7,107 nucleotides of DNA, taken from NCBI GenBank assembly GCA_005793615.1, contig SXRI01000403.1, positions 1-7,107 on the forward strand. The letters run 5' to 3'. The notes below the pieces were generated by a model that had not been told where the DNA came from, searched no databases, and saw nothing but the letters and a program-made list of their open reading frames with translations. The position numbers and the translations under genes are program-made. Shown here one piece after another: positions 1 through 5,863 of the stretch; the stretch's first letter is position 1; each line of letters opens with the position of its first letter. This DNA is from Bdellovibrionales bacterium (lineage in GTDB: Bacteria; Bdellovibrionota; Bdellovibrionia; Bdellovibrionales; JAMPXM01).

Positions 1-2
1 CG

Positions 3-308
3 AACCAATCGTTTTCAGTAAATTTGCCAGCGGCTCTGGCACAGAGTTTCGAGATCGAAAAAGGCGAGGAATTTGAATGGATAATCGAGAACAAAAACAT
101 GTTGCTACTGCAAAGAGTCAAACCCGCGAAGAAGCGGGCTATAAAAAACGGCTATAAACTTTCTTGTCGGAGTACTAGGGATGGCCTTTTTGTCCAAGGG
201 GTTTATGGCTGGGCCTTCGGCTCTGTTCTTTTGTACTTGATAATTGCATCCTGTTTGGATCAGTGCGACCAAGGTGAGGGCCACAAGAGCGGCGAACGAA
301 GCAGCTGA
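3..308 (+). CDS. 5'-truncated AbrB/SpoVT-like domain protein (possible remnant)
   Basis: This frame is open from the left edge to a TGA at 306-308, and its true start lies outside the window. The first 40 or so residues follow the pattern of the second half of an AbrB/SpoVT (swapped-hairpin) domain: a V-x-LP strand, an 'ALAQSFEIEKGEEFEW' block, then 'LLLQR' and a basic tail. Such domains occur in antitoxins and transition-state regulators, and in my recollection in small proteins encoded beside some transposases. After about position 150 the translation no longer resembles the family and lies antisense to another candidate frame, so the true end is doubtful. An A6 run at 143-148 is a place where a frameshift could have removed the natural stop. 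I recognise the domain only by pattern and cannot say whether the gene is intact, truncated or mobile-element debris. Confidence 0.35.
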   Translation, partial: NQSFSVNLPAALAQSFEIEKGEEFEWIIENKNMLLLQRVKPAKKRAIKNGYKLSCRSTRDGLFVQGVYGWAFGSVLLYLIIASCLDQCDQGEGHKSGERSS

Positions 309-404
309 TGAAAAGTGCTTAGCGCGGAGGGATTTTGCAAGTAATGCAGGTACTGCAACCAATGCAAGTGCTGACGGCTCTTTTGGTGCCCTTTGAATCT
401 TCAT
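105..404 (-). CDS. Candidate small exported or lipoprotein-like protein, Ala/Val-rich
   Basis: This 99-residue minus-strand frame starts at an ATG preceded by a GGGGG tract 5 nt upstream, a passable ribosome binding site. Residues around 22-52 look like a secretion signal: a basic stretch (KSLRAKH), a long Ala/Leu/Val hydrophobic segment, then 'LIQTGC'. The cysteine could be lipidated, but glutamine at -3 does not fit the usual lipobox. The remainder is short and has no recognisable domain. The frame stays open upstream to an ATG at 530, which would add an Ala/Val hydrophobic stretch encoded by a 9-bp tandem repeat but has no ribosome binding site. It lies downstream of the MFS gene on the same strand and overlaps, antisense, the AbrB-like frame. 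It could be a chance frame kept open by repeats. Confidence 0.33.
   Translation of the reverse strand: MKIQRAPKEPSALALVAVPALLAKSLRAKHFSSAASFAALVALTLVALIQTGCNYQVQKNRAEGPAINPLDKKAIPSTPTRKFIAVFYSPLLRGFDSLQ
337..372. repeat. Imperfect 9-bp tandem repeat, four units
   Basis: Four consecutive 9-bp units (GCAAGTAAT, GCAGGTACT, GCAACCAAT, GCAAGTGCT) share a GCA-x-x-x-x-x-T skeleton. In the minus-strand candidate frame they place an alanine at every third residue. The unit resembles that of the array at 461-505. Confidence 0.6.
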
Positions 405-593
405 TTTGCCCCCGATTCTTGACCGCTCACATTGGCTCACGAACTTCATCATCGCGAAAACCACTGCAACCACTGCAACCACTGCAACTGCTGCAACTGC
501 TGCAAGTTTAAGACCTCGGGCGGAGATCATCTATTTGAAGTTGTCGATGATTGCCATAGCAATTATTTCAAAGCGGTGCCAGCAAGCGGCCTT
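405..593. other. Intergenic stretch without a confident gene
   Basis: These bases separate the MFS stop codon from the small candidate gene. They hold the 9-bp repeat array at 461-505 and no rho-independent terminator that I can see. The minus-strand candidate frame could extend through part of it (to an ATG at 530), but no ribosome binding site supports that. A plus-strand frame here gives a Cys/His-rich peptide only because it translates the repeat. Confidence 0.5.
461..505. repeat. 9-bp tandem repeat, five units (3 + 2)
   Basis: There are three perfect copies of CCACTGCAA (461-469, 470-478, 479-487) followed by two perfect copies of CTGCTGCAA (488-496, 497-505). The two unit types differ only in their first three bases. 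On the minus strand they encode an Ala/Val stretch, so length changes by whole units would keep the frame. Confidence 0.9.
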
Positions 594-1862
594 TTACGAT
601 GGTTCACCATGGGTGGCGATCCGGGTCTTACGAAGCTCCGGGAAAAGCCAAAAGGTCAGGGCGACGATCACTAAGGTCATCGCGCCTCCGAAAAAAACCG
701 ATGGCACCAGGCCGAGAAGACGGGCGGCGACACCGGATTCAAATGCTCCGATCTCATTAGATGAGGTGATGAACACACTGTTGACGGAGGAGACTCGGCC
801 ACGCATGTCTTCCGGCGTGAGAAGTTGCAGGATCGTCGAGCGAATCACCATACTGACTCCGTCGAAGGCCCCGCTTAAACCCAAGAAAACGAGCGAGAGT
901 ATAAAATTTGTTGATAACGAAAACAGCAAAGTAGAGGCTCCAAATCCGGCCACGGCCCAGAGCAATGTCTTGCCGGTAATCACTCGCATCGGTCGAACGG
1001 CAAGTACGATTGCAATGATGACCGAACCGATGGCGGGTGCGGCCCGGAGCCATCCAAGACCGATGGAGCCAACGTGCAGTACCTGGTCGGCAAAGATCGG
1101 TAAAACCGCCACGGCGCCACCAAAGAGTACCGAGAACATATCGAGCGTCATTGCTGAAAACAGCACTCTGTGCCGAAAGGTAAAGCGAAGACCGCTGACA
1201 ATACTCTTAGCGAAGGGCTCACGGCGTGAGGTACTTTGAAACTCTCGTGCAGACGAAGAAAGCCTGAGGCTAACAAGAAATGCGAACGACTGAATGATGA
1301 GTGGTGTGGCGAATGCGACCACCGGGCCGAATGCACCGTAAATCAAACCACCCAGCGCGGGACCGGCGATCGAAGCCATCTGATAAATGGAACTACTCCA
1401 GGCCGATGCCGGTGCGATCAGCCGCCGGCTGACAACTTCAGGAATAAGGGAAAAAACTGAAGGCGTGAAGAACGCGCGAGCCGCCCCTGAGACAAAGACC
1501 GCAAAAAAGAGTAACGCGATTCGCATATCGGCTGATAGCGGTATCGATGGCAGGATCGCGGCGAAAAGCATACAGGTATTGAGCAGCAAGGCGAGTAAAC
1601 TCAAGCGGAACACCGATGCCGGGCGATGGGTATCGACTATGTGGCCGGAGAAAAAGGCACAGCCGATAGCAGGGACCGCCTCTGCGAGGCCGAGGAGTCC
1701 GAGAAGAAGAGGATCCGGGCGCAGTTGATAGACCTGCCAGCCGACGACGACAGCTTGTGCCTGTAACGACATGAATGTTCCAAGGCGAGTCGCCATGAGA
1801 ACACGAAAATCCGGAATTTCAAGCACAGCCCAACGTGAGCTACCGGTGCTGTCGTTAGACAT
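594..1862 (-). CDS. MFS transporter, MFS_3 / EntS-like exporter family
   Basis: A 422-residue inner-membrane protein, full length for a 12-helix major facilitator. Family marks are an N-terminal 'IPDFRVLMATRLGTF' block, 'GWQVYQL' near residue 41, the degenerate loop 2-3 motif 'SGHIVDTHRPAS' near 72-83 (canonical GxxxDRxGRR), and the diagnostic 'LTPEDMRGRVSSVNSVF' (348-364) followed by 'SSNEIGAFESG' (367-377). These last blocks are typical of the MFS_3 group, which includes the enterobactin exporter EntS. They indicate proton-driven export, but the substrate cannot be read from sequence and no siderophore genes are nearby. The ATG overlaps the trmFO stop by 8 bp (ATGTCTAA), with only a weak GGAA upstream, so translation is probably coupled to trmFO. 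No clear terminator follows the stop. Confidence 0.9.
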   Translation of the reverse strand: MSNDSTGSSRWAVLEIPDFRVLMATRLGTFMSLQAQAVVVGWQVYQLRPDPLLLGLLGLAEAVPAIGCAFFSGHIVDTHRPASVFRLSLLALLLNTCMLFAAILPSIPLSADMRIALLFFAVFVSGAARAFFTPSVFSLIPEVVSRRLIAPASAWSSSIYQMASIAGPALGGLIYGAFGPVVAFATPLIIQSFAFLVSLRLSSSAREFQSTSRREPFAKSIVSGLRFTFRHRVLFSAMTLDMFSVLFGGAVAVLPIFADQVLHVGSIGLGWLRAAPAIGSVIIAIVLAVRPMRVITGKTLLWAVAGFGASTLLFSLSTNFILSLVFLGLSGAFDGVSMVIRSTILQLLTPEDMRGRVSSVNSVFITSSNEIGAFESGVAARLLGLVPSVFFGGAMTLVIVALTFWLFPELRKTRIATHGEPS

Positions 1863-3456
1863 CGGTAGTTTCCGCAGTTTCGTTTGCGGCTGGATGCGTG
1901 TCAGCTTGCATGGCTGACGGAGTTGCCGACGGGGTGGCCGTCTGGGTCGCCGACGGAGTTGCCGACTTCGTTGCTGCCTGCGTTGCTGCTTCGGTGGCTG
2001 CCTTTAACTCTTGCGCCATACGATCCATCGCCGAGTTGGTTTTTACGGAACGGCCTTGTTGCCTGAACCATTGCGCGAAGGCCTCACGGGCGGCAGCGAT
2101 TTGTAAAAGGCGATTATCATGCTTGTCGAGGCGTCGACGGCGATCGCCGCCAGTGTCGCCAACAGTGTCGGCAATCGCCGGCAAATGGCCGAAATTGATA
2201 TTTGTTGGTTGAAAATGATCGGCTCGGGTTTCATCTGTGATTGCATTAAGCAGCGAGCCTAGGGCGGTGGCGCGCGGAGGCAGGAGCTCGCCGATGTTGC
2301 TCGCATCCTCATGCAAAACTCCGCGAAGTTTTTGATCAATAAATCTGGCAATCATCAAACCCATGCATGTTGACTCGAAATACCCTTCGACACCCGTTAT
2401 CTGTCCGGTAAAGAACAACCACGGATCACGTTTGCTCGAGAGGTCGCGATTCAAGCGCTTCGGCGAATTGATGTACAGATTGCGATGGATGCTGCCGAGT
2501 TTTAAGAATTCCGCATCTTCCAGACCCGGGATCAAACGAAAAATGCGCTTTTGTTCCGGGTAGGTCATCTTGGTTTGAAAACCGACGATATTGTAGGCGG
2601 TTCCCTCACGGTTATCTTGCCGAAGTTGAACTACGGCAAAGGGCATGTTGCCGGTTCGTGGATCACGTAAACCCTTGGCACTCATTGGTCCGAACCGTGG
2701 AGTGAGATCGCCGCGTTCGAGCATGGCTTCGATCGGCATACAGCCTTCAAAATAGGGCGTGTTTTTTTCAAAATCTTTAGGCTCGGTCTTACGAGCGGCT
2801 TTCATCTCTTCAGTGAAGAAGAAATACTCTCGTTTGGACAGAGGACAGTTGATGTAGTCTTTGGTACCCTTATCCCAGCGGTCGGCGCGCCACGCGATCT
2901 CCATATTGATCGACTCGGTTGCAACGATCGGCGCGATCGCATCGAAGAAATAAAGAAACTCGTCGCCAAAATGTTCTAGCATTGAATGCGCAAGGCTTTC
3001 GTGCGTGAGCGGGCCCGTGGCGATAACCGCAGGACGGGGGATTTCATCGAGACTCTTCACCACACGTGTCTCACGGCGAATGCGAGGTTCGGCGCTCACC
3101 ATAGCGGTTACCATCTCGGCAAATCGCTCGCGATCCATGCTCAGTGCTTGGCCAGCAGGGACTCGATTGGCAAGTGCAGCTTCAAGAATGCGCGAGCCGA
3201 GCTGTTCGGCCTCCCATTTCAAGAGACCGGGAGCTGAGGTATCGGCAACTGAACCAAATGAATTTGAACAAACTAGTTCTGCGTTATTTGCTGTGCGATG
3301 TGCGGGCGTCATGACTTCACCGCGCATTTCAATCAAGACCACATCGTAACCAAGCAGTGCCAACTGAAGCGCGCACTCGCTGCCGGCAAGTCCAGCTCCG
3401 ACGACGTGAATTATATGTTTTTCTGTTAGTTTTTCTCTTGGATTTTTGGAGATCAT
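1855..3456 (-). CDS. trmFO: TrmFO, folate-dependent tRNA (uracil-54-C5)-methyltransferase, with repeat tail
   Basis: This cytoplasmic FAD enzyme makes ribothymidine at U54 of the tRNA T-loop, using methylenetetrahydrofolate as carbon donor. Numbered from the ATG at 3456 (533 residues), the FAD site GAGLAG is at 20-25, followed by the family block 'AELVCSNSFGS' with the probable active-site Cys63. Further family blocks are 'TGPLTHESL', 'YINCPLSKREY', 'YFEGCMPIEAM' with the second conserved cysteine (Cys239), 'IPGLEDAEFLKLGSIHRN', 'TGQITGVEGYFES' and 'FQPTNINFGHLP'. I chose this start because AGGA lies 6 nt upstream. An upstream TTG at 3474 in the same frame lacks support and would touch the divergent gene's start. 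The family usually ends near 435-460 residues. Here about 70 extra residues follow, including eight A-T-x-x tetrapeptides. All core blocks are intact, so activity is expected. Confidence 0.96.
   Translation of the reverse strand: MISKNPREKLTEKHIIHVVGAGLAGSECALQLALLGYDVVLIEMRGEVMTPAHRTANNAELVCSNSFGSVADTSAPGLLKWEAEQLGSRILEAALANRVPAGQALSMDRERFAEMVTAMVSAEPRIRRETRVVKSLDEIPRPAVIATGPLTHESLAHSMLEHFGDEFLYFFDAIAPIVATESINMEIAWRADRWDKGTKDYINCPLSKREYFFFTEEMKAARKTEPKDFEKNTPYFEGCMPIEAMLERGDLTPRFGPMSAKGLRDPRTGNMPFAVVQLRQDNREGTAYNIVGFQTKMTYPEQKRIFRLIPGLEDAEFLKLGSIHRNLYINSPKRLNRDLSSKRDPWLFFTGQITGVEGYFESTCMGLMIARFIDQKLRGVLHEDASNIGELLPPRATALGSLLNAITDETRADHFQPTNINFGHLPAIADTVGDTGGDRRRRLDKHDNRLLQIAAAREAFAQWFRQQGRSVKTNSAMDRMAQELKAATEAATQAATKSATPSATQTATPSATPSAMQADTHPAANETAETTDV
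1913..2002. repeat. 12-bp imperfect tandem repeat inside the trmFO 3' end
   Basis: About 7.5 units of a 12-bp motif (GCCGACGGAGTT at 1949-1960, variants on either side) run without interruption. In the trmFO frame they encode eight tetrapeptides: ATEA, ATQA, ATKS, ATPS, ATQT, ATPS, ATPS, AMQA. The first and third bases of each codon drift while A-T is kept in seven of the eight, suggesting an old array or one under protein-level constraint. Confidence 0.85.
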
Positions 3457-3462
3457 GTTATG

Positions 3463-3466
3463 TCCT
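3463..3466 (-). promoter_or_regulatory. Ribosome binding site of trmFO
   Basis: The minus strand reads AGGA followed by 6 nt (CATAAC) and the ATG at 3456. This fixes the trmFO start at 3456 rather than at the in-frame TTG at 3474. The site lies in the 17-bp gap between the two divergent start codons. Confidence 0.6.
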
Positions 3467-3473
3467 GAAAGCA

Positions 3474-4046
3474 ATGAGCAAACCGCCCTACAAGCCTCTG
3501 CAGAGGCCTTCTGTTAATCTGCCGACCAGCCAGTCGACCAGCCAGTCGACCAGTCAGCCGACCAATCGGCCGACCAGCCAGTCGACTAATCGGCCGTCAA
3601 AATATCCGGCCAATCAATCGGCCCAACCACCGGCGTCCTATCCAGCGACCAAAGCGGGCCCGAAACATAGCCCGAAACATAGCAATAGTTCCAAGCAACA
3701 AGCTCACTTTACTGCGGCTGCCGATGTCCTACAGGTGATGATGCAAAATAGCAAGTCAGAGCTATCTGATGGGTTTCTACGTTGGCGCCTCGAGCAGCAA
3801 TGGGCAGATGTAGTGGGGGCGGCCATTGCGCAACAGACATTGCCGGTGGCGTTTGAAAAGGGAAGTCTTTTTATTTGGGTGCGCCATCCAACATGGATGC
3901 AGCAACTTTGGTATTTTCAAGATGTCATCAAAGAGAAAGTCAATCGGCACCTTGAGCGGGACCCGGGTCGAGAGTGGTGTCGTCAGGTGAAGTTTACTTT
4001 GAATCGCAGAGCTGCGATGACAGAGCAAGAACGCTCTGAGGATTGA
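3474..4046 (+). CDS. DUF721 / DciA-like protein with low-complexity N-terminal linker
   Basis: 190 residues from an ATG at 3474. The C-terminal half (about 83-178) matches DUF721: 'LRWRLEQQWADVVGAAIAQQTLPVAFEKGSLFIWV' in consecutive blocks, then 'HPTWMQQLWYFQ', a helix ending 'IKEKVNRHL', and a final 'VKFTLNR' strand. DUF721 includes DciA, the common bacterial loader or partner of the replicative helicase DnaB, but many members are uncharacterised, so a replication role here is an inference. Residues 17-72 are Pro/Ser/Thr/Gln-rich and partly made of 4-residue repeats, probably a disordered linker. The frame stays open upstream to 3357, but that part is antisense to trmFO and reads as a shadow. 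The ribosome binding site is weak (GAAAG close to the ATG). The 3' end overlaps the convergent LytM-like gene by 53 bp. Confidence 0.85.
   Translation: MSKPPYKPLQRPSVNLPTSQSTSQSTSQPTNRPTSQSTNRPSKYPANQSAQPPASYPATKAGPKHSPKHSNSSKQQAHFTAAADVLQVMMQNSKSELSDGFLRWRLEQQWADVVGAAIAQQTLPVAFEKGSLFIWVRHPTWMQQLWYFQDVIKEKVNRHLERDPGREWCRQVKFTLNRRAAMTEQERSED
3494..3507. promoter_or_regulatory. 14-bp perfect palindrome near the divergent starts (possible operator)
   Basis: GCCTCTGCAGAGGC is a perfect inverted repeat without a spacer. It lies 20 bp inside the DUF721 gene and about 38 bp upstream of the trmFO ATG. On the minus strand it follows a TTAACA element (3517-3512) at a position that would fall in a promoter spacer, although no good -10 element follows. 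It could bind a dimeric regulator or be chance within coding sequence. Confidence 0.25.
3522..3617. repeat. 12-bp tandem repeat in the DUF721 gene
   Basis: Units of 12 bp related to TCGACCAGCCAG run in frame from 3522. The first six (3522-3593) are close copies; the next two (3594-3617) are decayed. They encode the tetrapeptide [P/S]-T-[S/N]-[Q/R]. The period matches that of the unrelated array in trmFO. Confidence 0.85.
3660..3683. repeat. Perfect 12-bp direct duplication (PKHS twice)
   Basis: CCGAAACATAGC occurs twice in tandem, identical at every base, and encodes PKHS-PKHS in the DUF721 linker. The perfect identity suggests a recent duplication in the same linker that holds the older 12-bp array. 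Confidence 0.85.
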
Positions 4047-4974
4047 TCTCGCCCTGAGGATTAATGGGTACGCCGCCGACATTCATGAAAACCTGCCAAC
4101 GTGCAGGTGTTTCCTTATTGGTCGGAGCCAAGAGAACATGACCGACCGTGTGACCAGCGCCCACTTTGCTGCCCTTTTGCACTCGCGCTTCTTTCAAGTC
4201 CCAATAGCGGGTAAACAATCCGCCGCCATGATAAAGTAAAACTTCCGCAGCCTCACCATTTGATGATGGACCAGCGTAGACCACCTCGCCCGAGCCTGCC
4301 GCCGACAGGGTTGCTAGGCGGGCATGCTTGCGCGGTTTGAGTGGATCGACGCCGATCGCATCAACCACCGGTTCTTTCCAGCAGCGGAGACGAATATTTC
4401 CATCGAAACGCTCTAGAATCTTGATTTGCGTTGTTGTGAATTCGGGAGGGAGTTTTTTTTCACTCTCATTTTTGCCGCGCGCACTTTCGGATGCAGGACT
4501 GACCTGCGGAGCTGAAACACGAACTCGCTTCACGAAGAGCGGGTAGGTCGGGTGCGTGAGTGTCTCGATCACGCGTAGCAAGGGATTATGTTTTTGATCC
4601 TTAAACATCAAGCTGATGTCAAATTCGGATGAGCTCGGGGCGGTGCCGATAAACAGCGGTGTCTTGGCGTCGATAAACGGCAATGATCTTCCAGCAATTT
4701 GTGGAACCAGATTGGCGTTACTACCAGGCAAGGTGAAAATCTCGCCACGTACCACGGAGTCCGGCAACGAATAACTGGGGATTTGAAGTATGGCCTGGCC
4801 CAGTCGGAATGAGGGAAGTAGGAAAAGTGCGATAGCGGGCACATAAATCACCAACCGCAGCCAATGAAACGAAAGCCTGCGTTTCTCACCGGGAGAAAAC
4901 AAGTTGTCGTGATCCGCGAGCTGCAGAGAAAAGAGTCGCGTGGTTTTTATGGGCCGCCGGTCTTGTTTACTCAT
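3994..4974 (-). CDS. Membrane-anchored degenerate M23/LytM-domain protein
   Basis: 326 residues. A basic N-terminus of about 38 residues precedes one membrane helix (about 39-55, 'LVIYVPAIALFLLPSF'), so most of the protein should be periplasmic. A middle region (75-160) of unknown fold and a charged linker (160-178) lead to a C-terminal domain at about 222-315 that follows M23 order: 'SGEVVYAG', 'EVLLYHGGGLFTRYWDL', 'VQKGSKVGAGHTVGHV', 'VPINP'. The metal and catalytic residues are gone: there is no HxGxD, the usual YaHL is YWDL, and the HLHFEV segment is RWQVFM. It is therefore probably a non-enzymatic LytM factor, as EnvC and NlpD are for amidases; that role is analogy only. It begins 20 nt after the MCE gene stop, so it belongs to that operon. 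No strong ribosome binding site is visible. Confidence 0.75.
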   Translation of the reverse strand: MSKQDRRPIKTTRLFSLQLADHDNLFSPGEKRRLSFHWLRLVIYVPAIALFLLPSFRLGQAILQIPSYSLPDSVVRGEIFTLPGSNANLVPQIAGRSLPFIDAKTPLFIGTAPSSSEFDISLMFKDQKHNPLLRVIETLTHPTYPLFVKRVRVSAPQVSPASESARGKNESEKKLPPEFTTTQIKILERFDGNIRLRCWKEPVVDAIGVDPLKPRKHARLATLSAAGSGEVVYAGPSSNGEAAEVLLYHGGGLFTRYWDLKEARVQKGSKVGAGHTVGHVLLAPTNKETPARWQVFMNVGGVPINPQGEINPQSVLALSSQLCDSK

Positions 4975-4994
4975 TTTTTTCGATCGCCACTTCT

Positions 4995-5825
4995 TTATTT
5001 GGCTTCCTGTTCGACTTCGCTCTTCTGAATGGTCTCGCGAATCATCTCTTTCATATAGCGGTTTCGTGGCGATCCGCCAAGGTACGCTTTGAGGTTTTGA
5101 TAAACAGCGGGATCGTTGATCAGCTGGCCAAGGGTGCCTTTACCCTGATCGATCTTTTCCATGATGTCAGATAGGTGAATTAAGGCGGTGCGCAATTTGC
5201 GATTTTCAGGGATTTGCCCGTGTAGGTCGCCTACCAGGCTATCGATCTGCGTAAGAGTCGAGGAGAACTTGGTCAAAATGACAGCCATATCACGCATCAT
5301 TTGGCCTGAGCGACCGTTTTGGTTAATGCTGGCGACGAGGATATGCATCTCTTTGATTAAATCGACGATGCGCGCCACGCCATCTTCGCGATCGGTAAGG
5401 AGCTTAAAATAGTCGTTTTCGATACCTTTCACTACAGAGTCAGTACCGAGAACCTTGCTACCGGGAGGGCCGGGGTTGAGAAATACGTACTTGTCTCCCA
5501 ACGCTCCCTGGGTGCGAATTTCCGCTGTGGTACCGACATAGAGTCGGCCTTGGAAGCCGTGTTTAATCTTTAGGACGACATCGAGCTTGTTCTCCTCGGG
5601 TACGAATTGGATCGCACTCACATTGCCCACAGGCACGCCCGCCAACGAAACGATGCTTCCGGGAAACAGGCCCTGTACCTCTTGAAAGCGAGCGCGCAGA
5701 TAAATATAGCGCGCGAACAACATCTTTTCGCCGCCGAGAAGCAAGATAGCCGCCATCATCGCGATCAAGCCTGCGCCTATAAACAGACCGACTTTATACT
5801 GCAGATTGAAGCTCTGTTGTTCCAT
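4995..5825 (-). CDS. MlaD/MCE-family lipid-binding protein of an ABC transporter
   Basis: 276 residues. A short cytoplasmic N-terminus and one membrane anchor (about 11-31, 'VGLFIGAGLIAMMAAILLL') are followed by an MCE domain at about 42-118 with 'FQEVQGLFPGSIVSLAGVPVGNVSAI' in the expected place and 'ALGDKYVFLNPG' at its end. The rest is helical, including the 'GKGTLGQLINDPAVYQNLK' segment often seen in the C-terminal half of MCE proteins. In the family these domains form a hexameric ring in the periplasm that passes phospholipid between the inner-membrane permease and the next carrier. GAGGAG at 5835-5840, 9 nt before the ATG, gives a good start. It sits 38 nt after the ATPase gene and before the LytM-like gene. 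It is longer than E. coli MlaD (about 180 residues), so I leave the symbol empty. Confidence 0.93.
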   Translation of the reverse strand: MEQQSFNLQYKVGLFIGAGLIAMMAAILLLGGEKMLFARYIYLRARFQEVQGLFPGSIVSLAGVPVGNVSAIQFVPEENKLDVVLKIKHGFQGRLYVGTTAEIRTQGALGDKYVFLNPGPPGSKVLGTDSVVKGIENDYFKLLTDREDGVARIVDLIKEMHILVASINQNGRSGQMMRDMAVILTKFSSTLTQIDSLVGDLHGQIPENRKLRTALIHLSDIMEKIDQGKGTLGQLINDPAVYQNLKAYLGGSPRNRYMKEMIRETIQKSEVEQEAK

Positions 5826-5834
5826 TTTCGGTCT

Positions 5835-5840
5835 CTCCTC
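5835..5840 (-). promoter_or_regulatory. Ribosome binding site of the MCE gene
   Basis: GAGGAG on the minus strand lies 9 nt before the ATG at 5825. It is the strongest Shine-Dalgarno match among the genes in the window and supports independent translation of the MCE gene despite the operon arrangement. Confidence 0.65.
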
Positions 5841-5863
5841 AACGCCTATCCAAATATGCGTCT

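Noticed and set aside
123..138. Hairpin CCCGC-loop-GCGGG as a rho-independent terminator
   Set aside because: The stem is only 5 bp, the following T-tract on the minus strand is interrupted (TTTGACTCTTT), and it lies inside both candidate frames.
432..674. Plus-strand frame with a His/Cys-rich stretch that looks like a metal-binding peptide
   Set aside because: The Cys/His pattern is only the plus-strand reading of the 9-bp repeat, and the frame runs on antisense into the MFS gene; no ribosome binding site or domain supports it.
406..1239. Long plus-strand frame of 277 codons
   Set aside because: It is antisense to the clearly conserved MFS gene over most of its length and has no recognisable domain.
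1898..2212. Plus-strand Val/Ala-rich frame opposite the trmFO tail
   Set aside because: It is the antisense reading of the 12-bp repeat; the minus strand carries intact TrmFO blocks.
3408..3417. TATATG as a -10 element for the DUF721 gene
   Set aside because: No acceptable -35 hexamer lies 16-18 bp upstream, and the match falls inside the conserved trmFO coding region.
3357..3473. Upstream extension of the DUF721 gene by 39 codons
   Set aside because: It would overlap the TrmFO FAD-binding region antisense, and the ATG at 3474 gives a normal start for the family.
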